NCBI GenBank assembly: GCA_937995275.1
Contig: CALKKN010000219.1
Span: 1-6,488, forward strand
Direction of reading: 5' to 3'
Length of the DNA: 6,488 bases
Source: an uncultured Lysobacterales bacterium
GTDB lineage: Bacteria; Pseudomonadota; Gammaproteobacteria; Xanthomonadales; SZUA-36
The position numbers and the translations under genes were made by a program. The notes below the pieces were generated by a model. The model had not been told where the DNA came from and did not search any database. It saw nothing but the letters and a program-made list of their open reading frames with translations. Shown here in pieces: positions 1 to 6,249 of this stretch. Position 1 is the stretch's first letter. Every line of letters starts with the position of its first letter.

Positions 1-463
1 TGCGCTGGCTCATGACCCGGAACAGCTCGGACTGCAGCTCCGGCATGTGTCGCGCCATGCTCGAAACGGTCTCGAAGGTCAGTCCGCAGACCGCGCTGGT
101 GTCCAGTGCGATGACGTTGGCCACGTGCTTGCAGGAGTGAATGGCATCCAGCCCGATGATTTCGCCGGGCAGGTGAAAACCGAGCACCTGCTCCTGCCCT
201 TCGTGGTCGATCACGTAGCTTTTGAAACAGCCGGTGCGAACGGAGGCCACGGAGCGGAATTCGTCGCCGGCACGGAATAGATGCTCGCCCGGCTGAATGG
301 GCCGGGAACGGTGAACGATCTGTTCGAACCGCTCCGTCTCGTCAGGCGTCAGGCCGCGCGGCAGGCAGAGTTCACCGAGCGCGCAGCGGCTGCATGCGAC
401 CTGGGTGCGGGAGGGCTCACGGCGATAGTCGCGGATATTGGCCACCCTAAGGGAACTTTCCAT
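1..463 (-). CDS. fnr: Fnr/Anr-type oxygen-sensing transcriptional regulator (N-terminal part, cut by window edge)
   Basis: This is a cytoplasmic CRP/FNR-family global regulator that senses oxygen through a [4Fe-4S] cluster and switches on anaerobic genes. The first 154 residues are visible. Cysteines at 24, 27 and 33 (C-x2-C-x5-C, followed by LP) and C126 match the four cluster ligands of E. coli FNR (C20, C23, C29, C122). The stretches GFHLPGEIIGLDAI (about 95-108) and AVCGLTFETV (about 124-133) are typical of the FNR sensor barrel. The dimer helix is only just reached, and the DNA-binding domain lies beyond base 1. The ATG at 463 is chosen because GGAGAG sits 6 nt upstream and the ligand spacing from the N-terminus fits the family. 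Two further cysteines, C79 and C111, are not ligands in E. coli FNR. It lies 102 bp downstream of hemN on the same strand and has its own promoter-like sequence. Whether it is orthologous to enteric Fnr or to pseudomonad Anr cannot be decided here; the family is not in doubt. Confidence 0.93.
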   Translation of the reverse strand, partial: MESSLRVANIRDYRREPSRTQVACSRCALGELCLPRGLTPDETERFEQIVHRSRPIQPGEHLFRAGDEFRSVASVRTGCFKSYVIDHEGQEQVLGFHLPGEIIGLDAIHSCKHVANVIALDTSAVCGLTFETVSSMARHMPELQSELFRVMSQR

Positions 464-504
464 GACAAACTCTCCAACTTCCACATTAAGATTCTTTTTA
501 GTGC

Positions 505-533
505 ATTATATTGATCGCACGTCAGTGCGACAT
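505..533 (-). promoter_or_regulatory. Predicted sigma70 promoter of fnr
   Basis: The minus strand carries a perfect TATAAT (505-510). Seventeen bases upstream is a weak -35, ATGTCG (528-533, 3 of 6 consensus bases). Transcription would start near 498, giving a leader of about 35 nt before the fnr ATG, with the GGAGAG ribosome-binding site inside it. The region between the two hexamers is occupied by a 16 bp palindrome. The -10 is convincing. The weak -35 suggests that an activator is needed or that basal strength is modest. Confidence 0.6.
515..530. promoter_or_regulatory. 16 bp palindrome inside the fnr promoter, candidate operator
   Basis: TCGCAC and GTGCGA form a perfect 6 bp inverted repeat around a 4 bp centre (GTCA on the plus strand). 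It fills most of the -35/-10 spacer of the predicted fnr promoter, a position where a bound protein would block RNA polymerase. It is not an FNR box, since the half-sites are not TTGAT. The nearby TTGAT at 511-515 lacks a correctly spaced partner. It could instead be a stem-loop at the end of the hemN transcript, but no U-run follows it in either direction. The regulator is unknown. Confidence 0.45.
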
Positions 534-565
534 GCGTAGAAATACGTAGGATAGCAGAGAGGACG

Positions 566-1957
566 CTAGATAACGCGTGAGAATTTCGGTTCGCTCTGGG
601 GTGCCTGCAGGTATTCATCGAACACCATGGCGATGGCCCTCAGCAGCAGGCGGCCTTCGGGGGTCGCCCGGAATTCGTCGTTCCCCATCTCGATCAGACC
701 GTCTTCGGCCAGTTGCTCCAGCTGACTCAGTTCGAGCGCGAAGTGGTCGTGAAAGTCGATCGCGAAGTTGGCTTCGAAGCGCTGGAAACTGACCTCACCA
801 TGGCACATGATGGCTTCGATGACGCTGCGGCGCAGTCGGTCTTCCGTGGTCAGGCTGATCCCGCGCCAGATCGGCAGCTTGCCTTCGGCGACGACGGACT
901 GCCAGGTGGGGATGTCCTTGAGGTTCTGGGCGTAACAGTCGCCGACCTTGCCGATCGCGCTGACGCCGAGGCCCACCAGGTCACACTCGCGGCGCGTTGA
1001 ATAACCCTGGAAATTCCGCTGCAGCCCGCCCTCGCGCTGGGCAATGGTCAGTTCGTCATCGGGCAGGGCGAAGTGGTCCATGCCGATATACACATAGCCA
1101 TGCTCGGTCAGCCGCCGGATGGTCAGCTCCATGAGTTTCAGCTTGGTTTCGGGCGACGGTATGTCCTTCGCGTCGATCATGCGCTGCGCGCGGAAGATGT
1201 GCGGCAGGTGGGCGTAGTTGTAGACGGCCAGGCGGTCGGGGCGGGCCTCGACCACGGTATCGATCGTTTGACTGAAACTTTCGACGGTCTGCAGCGGCAG
1301 GCCGTAAATCAGGTCGATGGAAACGGAATTGAAGCCGAGTTTTCTCGAGCCCTCCACCATCTCCAGCGTCGCCTGCGGATCCTGTATCCGGTTGACGGCC
1401 TTCTGAACGCTCGGGTCGATGTCCTGTACGCCGAGGGAAATCCGGTTGAAGCCGATGTCCGCCAGGTGCCTCAGTCGGTCGAGGGTGACCGTCCTGGGGT
1501 CCACCTCGATCGAATACTCGCGGTTGTCGTCCTCGCTCAGCGAAAAGTGGCGGCCCAGTTCGGCCATCAGCCCCCGCAATTGTTCGTCGTCGTGGTAGGT
1601 CGGGGTGCCGCCGCCGAAATGCAGTTGCACGACCTCGCGGTCGTGATCGAAAAGATTGCCCTGCATCTCCACCTCGCGGACGAGCAGCTCGAGGTACCGG
1701 GTGGCCTGCTCGGCGTGCCGCGTGACCTTCTTCATGCAGCCGCAGTAGTAGCAGAGCGAGTGGCAGAAAGGCAGGTGCACGTACAGCGACAACGGCTTGG
1801 GAATCAGCTCGTTGTTGCTGGCGGTGGTATAGCGCCGGTAAGCCTCGGCGTCGAACCCTTCCATGAATTGCACGGCGGTCGGGTACGAGGTATAGCGCGG
1901 CCCGGCGATGTCGTACCGCTTGATCAGTTCGGTATTGAACTTGACGAGTTGTTCCAT
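566..1957 (-). CDS. hemN: Oxygen-independent coproporphyrinogen III oxidase (radical SAM)
   Basis: HemN catalyses oxidative decarboxylation of coproporphyrinogen III to protoporphyrinogen IX without oxygen, a step of anaerobic haem synthesis in the cytoplasm. Numbered from the ATG at 1957, the protein has 463 residues (E. coli HemN has 457). PRYTSYPTA, typical of the N-terminus, is at 20-28. The radical SAM cysteines C65, C69 and C72 bind the [4Fe-4S] cluster, with the HemN-specific fourth cysteine at C74. The SAM-binding GGGTP is at 115-119, and the HemN C-terminal domain follows. An in-frame ATG at 2017 would add 20 residues. I reject it because those residues have no counterpart in the family, and the predicted transcription start (about 1985) and FNR box (2020-2033) place it upstream of the mRNA. 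The ribosome-binding site is weak (AGAG, 7 nt before the ATG). The gene ends 102 bp before fnr. Together with the FNR box this indicates induction under low oxygen, as described for hemN in Pseudomonas aeruginosa. Confidence 0.96.
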   Translation of the reverse strand: MEQLVKFNTELIKRYDIAGPRYTSYPTAVQFMEGFDAEAYRRYTTASNNELIPKPLSLYVHLPFCHSLCYYCGCMKKVTRHAEQATRYLELLVREVEMQGNLFDHDREVVQLHFGGGTPTYHDDEQLRGLMAELGRHFSLSEDDNREYSIEVDPRTVTLDRLRHLADIGFNRISLGVQDIDPSVQKAVNRIQDPQATLEMVEGSRKLGFNSVSIDLIYGLPLQTVESFSQTIDTVVEARPDRLAVYNYAHLPHIFRAQRMIDAKDIPSPETKLKLMELTIRRLTEHGYVYIGMDHFALPDDELTIAQREGGLQRNFQGYSTRRECDLVGLGVSAIGKVGDCYAQNLKDIPTWQSVVAEGKLPIWRGISLTTEDRLRRSVIEAIMCHGEVSFQRFEANFAIDFHDHFALELSQLEQLAEDGLIEMGNDEFRATPEGRLLLRAIAMVFDEYLQAPQSEPKFSRVI

Positions 1958-1991
1958 CAGTTGACTCTGTATCGGTGTCCCTTTAGTGAGA

Positions 1992-2033
1992 AGCGTAAAC
2001 GATGGTGCCCGATGCAAACTTGACCGGTGTCAA
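1992..2033 (-). promoter_or_regulatory. FNR-activated (class II) promoter of hemN
   Basis: A perfect palindrome TTGAC-N4-GTCAA (2020-2033) differs from the FNR consensus TTGAT-N4-ATCAA by one base in each half. Read toward hemN, a -10-like TACGCT (1992-1997; T1, A2 and T6 conserved) puts the transcription start at about 1985. The palindrome centre (2026.5) is then at -41.5, the exact position of class II FNR-dependent promoters. There is no clear -35, as expected for an activated promoter. The leader would be about 28 nt. Confidence 0.65.
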
Positions 2034-2094
2034 ACGCCCTGCTATTGCCCTTCGCACTCACTAAATAGTTCCAAATTTCACAACAATTTTCCAC

Positions 2095-2108
2095 ATGACA
2101 CAGGTCAA
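2095..2108 (+). promoter_or_regulatory. Second FNR-like box, upstream of the predicted small RNA
   Basis: ATGAC-N4-GTCAA contains the perfect inverted repeat TGAC/GTCA around ACAG, the same half-sites as the hemN box 75 bp away. Its centre (2101.5) lies 41.5 bp before base 2143, the start predicted from the -10 element TACACT (2131-2136) on the plus strand. The outermost position of the left half deviates (A instead of T), so the site is probably weaker than the hemN box. Confidence 0.5.
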
Positions 2109-2130
2109 TTACGACCCGGTCCACCCTGCG

Positions 2131-2136
2131 TACACT
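2131..2136 (+). promoter_or_regulatory. -10 element of the predicted small RNA
   Basis: TACACT matches 4 of 6 consensus bases, including the important T1, A2 and T6. No good -35 is found at 16-18 bp upstream, which fits an activator-dependent promoter driven from the FNR-like box at 2095-2108. The predicted start is the A at about 2143. Confidence 0.45.
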
Positions 2137-2142
2137 ACAGCC

Positions 2143-2242
2143 ATCGACAGAACAGAACACCGTTTTGTCGACGGAACACGATTGTGTGAAGACTCTCCAA
2201 GTCTCAAGAATTAGGCCAGACACCCGTCTGGCCTTCTTTTTT
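2143..2242 (+). ncRNA. Predicted FNR-activated small RNA, about 100 nt, not recognised as a known family
   Basis: The interval between hemN and clpX contains no credible protein gene, yet it ends in a strong plus-strand intrinsic terminator. From the predicted start at 2143 the RNA folds into hairpins in series. The first is a 10 bp stem with one G-U pair (2144-2153 with 2162-2171) and an 8-nt loop, AGAACACC. The second is a short 4 bp stem, ACAC/GTGT (2176-2179 with 2184-2187). The third is a 5 bp stem, AGACT/AGTCT (2190-2194 with 2200-2204), whose loop is CUCCA. The last is the terminator hairpin. There is no ATG in the transcript. The pyrimidine-rich CUCUCC (2193-2198) is complementary to Shine-Dalgarno sequences, as in many target-repressing small RNAs, and the terminal U-run would suit Hfq. 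It is divergent from hemN and convergent with clpX. A longer transcript starting nearer 2055 (TTGACC, 17 bp, TATTGC) is possible. Function is unknown; the architecture resembles enteric FnrS but the sequence does not, as far as I can recall it. Confidence 0.55.
2214..2242 (+). terminator. Strong intrinsic terminator on the plus strand
   Basis: GGCCAGAC (2214-2221) and GTCTGGCC (2226-2233) form a perfect 8 bp stem with the loop ACCC, followed by TTCTTTTTT. Read on the minus strand, the hairpin is followed by TAATTC and not by a U-run. It therefore ends plus-strand transcription, not clpX transcription. It is the main evidence that a plus-strand transcript exists here, and it protects clpX from antisense read-through. 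Confidence 0.85.
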
Positions 2243-2255
2243 GTGCGTCCTCGCG

Positions 2256-2279
2256 ATCGCGGCTAAAGCCGCTCCTACA
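2256..2279 (+). repeat. REP-like repeat downstream of clpX
   Basis: This 24 bp element contains the hairpin-forming GCGGCTAAAGCCGC and ends in GCTCCTACA. It is identical, base for base, to 6156-6179 and near-identical to the inverted copy at 6113-6136. The pattern (GTAGGAGCGGCTTTAGCCGCGAT on the other strand, in part) resembles REP elements of pseudomonads and related gammaproteobacteria. Lying 20 bp after the clpX stop, it may protect the 3' end of the clpX transcript. No separate intrinsic terminator for clpX is visible. Confidence 0.75.
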
Positions 2280-2299
2280 AGCCGCGATGGAACCTGGGC

Positions 2300-3574
2300 C
2301 TATTCCGAGCCGCCGGCCGCGGCTTGCTGCGTATTTTCGTAGAGGACGTACGGCTCGGCCTCGCCCTCGATGACGGTCTCGTCCACGACCACCTTCGAGA
2401 CGTCTTCCAGCGAGGGCAGTTCGTACATGCTGTTGAGCAGCACCCCTTCCAGGATGGTGCGCAGCCCGCGGGCGCCGGTCTTGCGGGCCATGGCCCGCCG
2501 GGCGATGGCCGCCAGAGCGTCCTCGCGCACCTCCAATTCGGCGCCTTCCATGCCGAACAGGGCCTTGTACTGCTTGATCAGCGCATTCTTGGGTTCGACC
2601 AAAATGCGCACCAGCGCCTTCTCGTCGAGCTCCTCCAGGGTGGCCACCACCGGCAGCCGGCCGACGAATTCCGGAATGAGGCCATACTTGACCAGGTCCT
2701 CCGGCTCGACGTCCCGGAGCAGTTCACCGATGTTCTTGCGGGTGTCCTTGCTTTGCACCTCGGCCGCGAAGCCGATCCCGGCCCTGGTGGAACGCGCCTG
2801 GATGACCTTCTCCAGGCCGGCGAACGCGCCGCCGCAGATGAACAGGATCTGGGCCGTGTCAACCTGCAGGAATTCCTGCTGAGGATGCTTGCGGCCGCCC
2901 TGCGGCGGAACCGAGGCTACGGTGCCTTCGATCAGCTTCAGCAATGCCTGCTGCACGCCTTCACCCGAGACGTCGCGGGTAATGGAGGGATTCTCGGCCT
3001 TGCGCGAGACCTTGTCGATCTCGTCGATGTAGACGATACCCGTCTGGGCCTTGTCCACGTCGTAGTCGCACTTCTGCAAGAGCTTCTGGATGATGTTCTC
3101 GACGTCCTCGCCGACATAACCGGCCTCGGTCAGCGTGGTGGCGTCGGCGATCGTGAACGGTACGTTCAGCATCCGCGCCAGCGTCTCGGCCAGCAGGGTC
3201 TTGCCCGACCCGGTCGGGCCGATCAGCAGGATGTTGCTCTTGGTCAGTTCGACATCGTCGCCGTTGCGTTTGGGCTCGAGCCGCTTGTAGTGGTTGTAGA
3301 CCGCAACCGAAAGGACCTTCTTGGCGTGCTCCTGGCCGATGACGAATTCGTTGAGGAAGTGATGGATTTCCTGCGGCTTGGGCAGCTTCTCGTGATCGCG
3401 GGCACCGTGTTCCTCGAGTTCCTCGCGGATGATGTCGTTGCACAATTCGACGCACTCGTCGCAGATGTACACGCTCGGGCCGGCAATCAGCTTGCGAACC
3501 TCGTGCTGGCTTTTGCCGCAGAAGGAACAGTACAGGATCTTGCCGTCAGTGCCTTTCTGGTCTCGTTCGCTCAT
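2300..3574 (-). CDS. clpX: ATP-dependent Clp protease ATP-binding subunit ClpX
   Basis: ClpX is the AAA+ hexameric unfoldase that feeds substrates such as ssrA-tagged proteins into ClpP. From the ATG at 3574 it has 424 residues, the same as E. coli ClpX. An N-terminal zinc-binding domain carries C16, C19, C38 and C41. Walker A GPTGSGKT is at 119-126, the pore-1 loop GYVG at 152-155, Walker B IVYIDEID at 180-187 and the RKH pore loop at 228-230. IGF at 267-269 is the ClpP-docking tripeptide. R306 is in the arginine-finger position and sensor II GARGLR is at 367-372. An upstream in-frame TTG at 3586 follows GGAG by only 4 nt and would add four residues (MTEA). I prefer the ATG on length and family N-terminus, though its ribosome-binding site is poor. 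It lies 47 bp downstream of clpP, so the two are probably cotranscribed. All key residues are present. Confidence 0.98.
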   Translation of the reverse strand: MSERDQKGTDGKILYCSFCGKSQHEVRKLIAGPSVYICDECVELCNDIIREELEEHGARDHEKLPKPQEIHHFLNEFVIGQEHAKKVLSVAVYNHYKRLEPKRNGDDVELTKSNILLIGPTGSGKTLLAETLARMLNVPFTIADATTLTEAGYVGEDVENIIQKLLQKCDYDVDKAQTGIVYIDEIDKVSRKAENPSITRDVSGEGVQQALLKLIEGTVASVPPQGGRKHPQQEFLQVDTAQILFICGGAFAGLEKVIQARSTRAGIGFAAEVQSKDTRKNIGELLRDVEPEDLVKYGLIPEFVGRLPVVATLEELDEKALVRILVEPKNALIKQYKALFGMEGAELEVREDALAAIARRAMARKTGARGLRTILEGVLLNSMYELPSLEDVSKVVVDETVIEGEAEPYVLYENTQQAAAGGSE

Positions 3575-3621
3575 CGCTTCGGTCAAACCGCTCCGGTTGC
3601 CATACTATCGCCGTGAAAATA

Positions 3622-4296
3622 TTACCTTTTCCCTTTGTCCGCGTCGACTGCCCGGTTTTCAAGGACCTTGTCCACCAACCCGTACTCCAGCGCCTGGCGC
3701 GGATCCATGAAGTTGTCCCGCTCGGTATCCTCGGCGATGGTGTCGACGGTCTGACCGGTGTGCGCCGCCAGAATCTCGTTCAGCTCGGAGCGGAGCTTGA
3801 GGATCTCGCGGGCGTGTATGTCGATATCGGTAGCCTGCCCCTGGTAGCCCCCCAGCGGCTGGTGAATCATCACGCGGGAATGAGGCAGGCAGTATCTCTT
3901 TTCCCTGGCCCCTGCGGCCAGCAGCAAGGCTCCCATGCTGGCTGCCTGGCCGACGCACATCGTGCTGACTTCGCTGCGGATGAACTGCATCGTGTCGTAG
4001 ATGGCCAGGCCCGCGCTGACGCTGCCGCCCGGGCTGTTGATGTACAGGTTGATATCCTTGTCGGGGTTCTCGGATTCGAGAAACAGCAGTTGCGCCACGA
4101 CCAGGTTGGCCATGTGGTCCTCGACCGGGCCGACCACGAACACCACCCGGTCCTTCAGCAGGCGCGAGTAGATGTCGTAGGCGCGTTCGCCCCGCGAGGT
4201 CTGCTCGACCACCATCGGGACCAGGTTCAGTCCCCGGGGACTGGGCATTCCTGCCCTGGTATCGGGCGGGGATGATTCCAAGTACTTGTCTCTCAT
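3622..4296 (-). CDS. clpP: ATP-dependent Clp protease proteolytic subunit ClpP
   Basis: ClpP is the serine peptidase that forms a double-heptamer chamber and degrades proteins delivered by ClpX or ClpA in the cytoplasm. The catalytic triad is S120 (in GQAASMGA), H145 (in MIHQP) and D194 (in ERDNFM), each nine residues later than in E. coli ClpP (S111, H136, D185). The conserved mature N-terminus [20 protein letters not shown] begins at about residue 25, so a propeptide of about 23 residues would be removed, longer than the 14 of E. coli. The total is 224 residues against 207. The start at 4296 has GGAG 6 nt upstream. An overlapping ATG five bases further upstream is out of frame and stops at once. 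It is 67 bp after tig and 47 bp before clpX, the usual order in gammaproteobacteria. The C-terminus is short and basic (DADKGKR). Confidence 0.98.
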   Translation of the reverse strand: MRDKYLESSPPDTRAGMPSPRGLNLVPMVVEQTSRGERAYDIYSRLLKDRVVFVVGPVEDHMANLVVAQLLFLESENPDKDINLYINSPGGSVSAGLAIYDTMQFIRSEVSTMCVGQAASMGALLLAAGAREKRYCLPHSRVMIHQPLGGYQGQATDIDIHAREILKLRSELNEILAAHTGQTVDTIAEDTERDNFMDPRQALEYGLVDKVLENRAVDADKGKR

Positions 4297-4311
4297 TCCA
4301 TTCTCCGTGGC

Positions 4312-4340
4312 CGTCCGGGCCGCCGCCGCTCCGCCGGACG
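4312..4340 (-). other. GC-rich hairpin in the tig–clpP intergenic mRNA
   Basis: CGTCCGG (4312-4318) and CCGGACG (4334-4340) form a perfect 7 bp stem around a 15-nt GC-rich loop, ending 5 bases upstream of the clpP ribosome-binding site (4303-4306). No U-run follows on the minus strand, so it is not an intrinsic terminator. It could mark an RNA-processing site, stabilise the clpPX message or modulate clpP translation. This is inference from position only. Confidence 0.4.
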
Positions 4341-4363
4341 CAGGCCCGTCGACTGCAGCGCCA

Positions 4364-5674
4364 TCAACCCCCCTGCGGGGATTGCGTCGCGCCAGCGATG
4401 ACGTCCTTGAACGTCATGGCCTTGGGCGTCACTTTAGCGTTTTCCAATACCCAGTCAACCACCTGTCCTTCAAGGACTGAACTTTCGACCTGCTGCATCA
4501 GTTGCGGGTTCCCGTAATACAGCTGCATGACCTCGGCCGGCTGCTCGTAAGTGCCGGCGATGGTTTCGATCGCTTCCCGCACCTTACCGGCATCGGTGCG
4601 AATCTGGTTCTGTTGCGCCAGTTCGCCCAGCAGCAGACCGGCGCGGACGCGGCGGCGCGCCGGGTCCATGAATGCCTGCACCACCTGGGCGTCGGGCATT
4701 CCGTCCTGCGACTGGGTTGCCTGGGCCGCCATGGCCGTGGCCTCGTCGCTCACCATGCCCTCCGGGACTTCGAGGTCGGGCCGGGCGTTGAGCAACTCCT
4801 CGATCAGGGCGGCTTTCAGTACGCTGCTCGTCGCCTGCCGCAACTCGCGTTCGAGATTACCCCGAATTTCCTGCCGCAGCGCCTCCAGGGTACCGTCCTC
4901 GACGCCGAACGACATGATAAATTCCTGGTCCACTTCAGGCAGCTTGCCGACCGCTACGGAAACGAGCTTCAGTTCAGTTTCGGCCTCGCTGCCGGCGAGG
5001 GCCGGCTCGCGGAAATTCTCGGGGAACTCGAGCTTGACCTTCTTCTGCTCGCCGGGCGCCAGCCGGGCAACCGCCTTTTCAAGTTCCTCGAACCCCGAGT
5101 CGCCCAGGACTAACGCCGAGCGCTGTTCGCCCTCGGCCGGCACCCGGCCGGCTTCGGACTCCGCCGCGTACTCGATGACCACCCGGTCGCCGCTCTCAGC
5201 CTTGCGGTCGACTTCCTCCCAGGTCTTGCGCTGTTCCCGCAGGGTCTCCAGCATGTCGTCGACGTCGGTCTCCGTCACTTCCGCCTCGGGCCGCGCAATA
5301 CTCAGTCCGGCGACATCGATGGCGCCGATCTCCGGGTAGACTTCGATCACCGCGGTGAATTCGAGGTCTCCGCCCTCCAGGCTCTTGGGCGACGCATCCA
5401 CGCGGGGCGGCGATGCCGGCCGCAGGTCCTCATCGCGGAACGCCTGCTGCAAACTCTGCTGCATGGTTTCGTTGACGATGTCGAGACGCACCTGCTTGCC
5501 GTAACGCTGCCGGACGACGCTCATGGGCACGCGGCCGGGACGGAATCCCTTGATGCGCACCTCTTTGCTGAGTTCCTTCAGCTTGCTGTCGACCCGGCCC
5601 TGGATCTCGTCGCCGGGCACGTGCACCGTCAGCCTGCGTTCCAGGCCGCCGGCATTTTCTACAGAGACTTGCAT
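4364..5674 (-). CDS. tig: Trigger factor, ribosome-bound chaperone
   Basis: Trigger factor binds ribosomal protein L23 at the exit tunnel, shields nascent chains and has peptidyl-prolyl isomerase activity. The protein has 436 residues (E. coli 432). The ribosome-binding domain is at about 1-115, with the signature loop GFRPGRVP at 43-50, the same positions as in E. coli. The FKBP-type PPIase domain follows at about 160-242 (from SGDRVVIEY). The C-terminal chaperone arms begin with [17 protein letters not shown] (about 245-261). Near the end, [20 protein letters not shown] (about 390-409) is typical of the family. The ATG at 5674 gives the expected N-terminus [10 protein letters not shown]. 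The ribosome-binding site is weak (AGG about 14 nt upstream). The gene follows tRNA-Leu by 59 bp and I see no separate strong promoter there, so read-through from the tRNA transcript is possible. It precedes clpP by 67 bp. Confidence 0.97.
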   Translation of the reverse strand: MQVSVENAGGLERRLTVHVPGDEIQGRVDSKLKELSKEVRIKGFRPGRVPMSVVRQRYGKQVRLDIVNETMQQSLQQAFRDEDLRPASPPRVDASPKSLEGGDLEFTAVIEVYPEIGAIDVAGLSIARPEAEVTETDVDDMLETLREQRKTWEEVDRKAESGDRVVIEYAAESEAGRVPAEGEQRSALVLGDSGFEELEKAVARLAPGEQKKVKLEFPENFREPALAGSEAETELKLVSVAVGKLPEVDQEFIMSFGVEDGTLEALRQEIRGNLERELRQATSSVLKAALIEELLNARPDLEVPEGMVSDEATAMAAQATQSQDGMPDAQVVQAFMDPARRRVRAGLLLGELAQQNQIRTDAGKVREAIETIAGTYEQPAEVMQLYYGNPQLMQQVESSVLEGQVVDWVLENAKVTPKAMTFKDVIAGATQSPQGG

Positions 5675-5733
5675 AAAACGAATTAAACCTGTCGATGTTG
5701 TTGGGAAGGGCGGGAGACCCCTTGTTCAACCAG

Positions 5734-5819
<86 letters not shown>

Positions 5820-5860
5820 AAGTTACCGAATCCGCCCGGAGTCCCGCGTGTCGGAAAAAA

Positions 5861-5936
5861 TGGTGGGCCATCTAGGACTCGAACCTAGAACCAATAGATT
5901 AAGAGTCTACTGCTCTGCCAATTGAGCTAATGGCCC
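5861..5936 (-). tRNA. tRNA-Lys (anticodon CUU)
   Basis: The acceptor stem is GGGCCAT/ATGGCCC with discriminator A and encoded CCA. The D-arm is TAGCTCAATTGGCAGAGCA. The anticodon loop CTCTTAA is closed by GTAGA/TCTAT, giving CUU, specific for AAG codons. The T-arm is CTAGG-TTCGAGT-CCTAG. It lies 9 bp after tRNA-His, so the two are surely processed from one transcript. Confidence 0.97.
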
Positions 5937-5945
5937 ATCAAATTT

Positions 5946-6022
5946 TGGGGTGGACGATGGGGCTCGAACCCACGACCGCTGGAACCACAATCCAGAGCTC
6001 TACCAACTGAGCTACGCCCACC
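5946..6022 (-). tRNA. tRNA-His (anticodon GUG)
   Basis: The acceptor stem is GTGGGCG/CGTCCAC with the His-specific extra G at -1 (6022) facing C73, then CCA. The anticodon loop TTGTGGT is closed by CTGGA/TCCAG, giving GUG. The T-arm GTGGG-TTCGAGC-CCCAT is intact. It is the first tRNA of the minus-strand cluster and starts about 10 nt after the predicted transcription start. Confidence 0.97.
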
Positions 6023-6030
6023 ATTGTTCA

Positions 6031-6066
6031 GGGTCGCTATTCTACCGTGTTTTAACTGTCCTACAA
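6031..6066 (-). promoter_or_regulatory. Predicted promoter of the His-Lys-Leu tRNA cluster
   Basis: On the minus strand, TTGTAG (6061-6066) and TAGAAT (6039-6044; 5 of 6) are 16 bp apart. They are followed by a GC-rich discriminator AGCGACCC (6031-6038), characteristic of stringently controlled stable-RNA promoters. The start would fall near 6031-6032, about 10 nt before tRNA-His. The -10 and discriminator are convincing; the -35 is weak. Confidence 0.6.
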
Positions 6067-6112
6067 ACCAGCGCCGCGGCCCGAGTCCAAAGCGCGAGCT
6101 GCAGGAGCGGTT

Positions 6113-6179
6113 GTATGAGCGGCTGTAGCCGCGATTGCGTTCTCCGGGACTCCCAATCGCGGCTAAAGCCGCTCCTACA
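6113..6179. repeat. Inverted pair of REP-like repeats (REPIN-like)
   Basis: A left copy (6113-6136) in inverted orientation and a right copy (6156-6179) face each other across a 19 bp centre. The right copy is identical over 24 bp to the repeat after clpX. The left copy carries two substitutions. A partial further copy (CTGCAGGAGCGG, 6099-6110) abuts it. Inverted REP doublets of this kind are mobilised in other gammaproteobacteria by RAYT transposases; none is encoded in this window. Confidence 0.7.
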
Positions 6180-6249
6180 GCCCGCCAGTTCGAGTCCGCC
6201 CGGGCACCTACCACCGCTGCGGGCTCATCACCGCCCCACTAAAATGGCG

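Noticed and set aside
511..525. Possible FNR box beginning TTGAT upstream of fnr
   Set aside because: The second half (GTCAG) is separated by five bases instead of four and is degenerate, so the geometry is wrong.
1073..2023. Plus-strand open frame of 316 codons opposite hemN
   Set aside because: It is the antisense shadow of hemN, with no recognisable family.
1986..2189. 67-codon plus-strand frame upstream of the terminator
   Set aside because: It begins inside the hemN leader, crosses both FNR-like boxes and the -10 element, and shows no ribosome-binding site or recognisable motif.
2324..3616. Long plus-strand open frame of 430 codons opposite clpX
   Set aside because: It is antisense to a fully conserved clpX and arises from the high GC third positions; the protein has no recognisable motif.
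3613..4275. Plus-strand open frame opposite clpP
   Set aside because: Shadow of clpP; the sense gene has an intact catalytic triad and ribosome-binding site.
5682..5687. TTTAAT as a -10 element for tig
   Set aside because: It would start transcription at the tig start codon and has no -35 at a suitable distance.
5927..6214. Minus-strand 95-codon frame containing GGRSSVGRALDCGSSG
   Set aside because: It is a translation of tRNA-His and the neighbouring REP repeats, not a protein gene.
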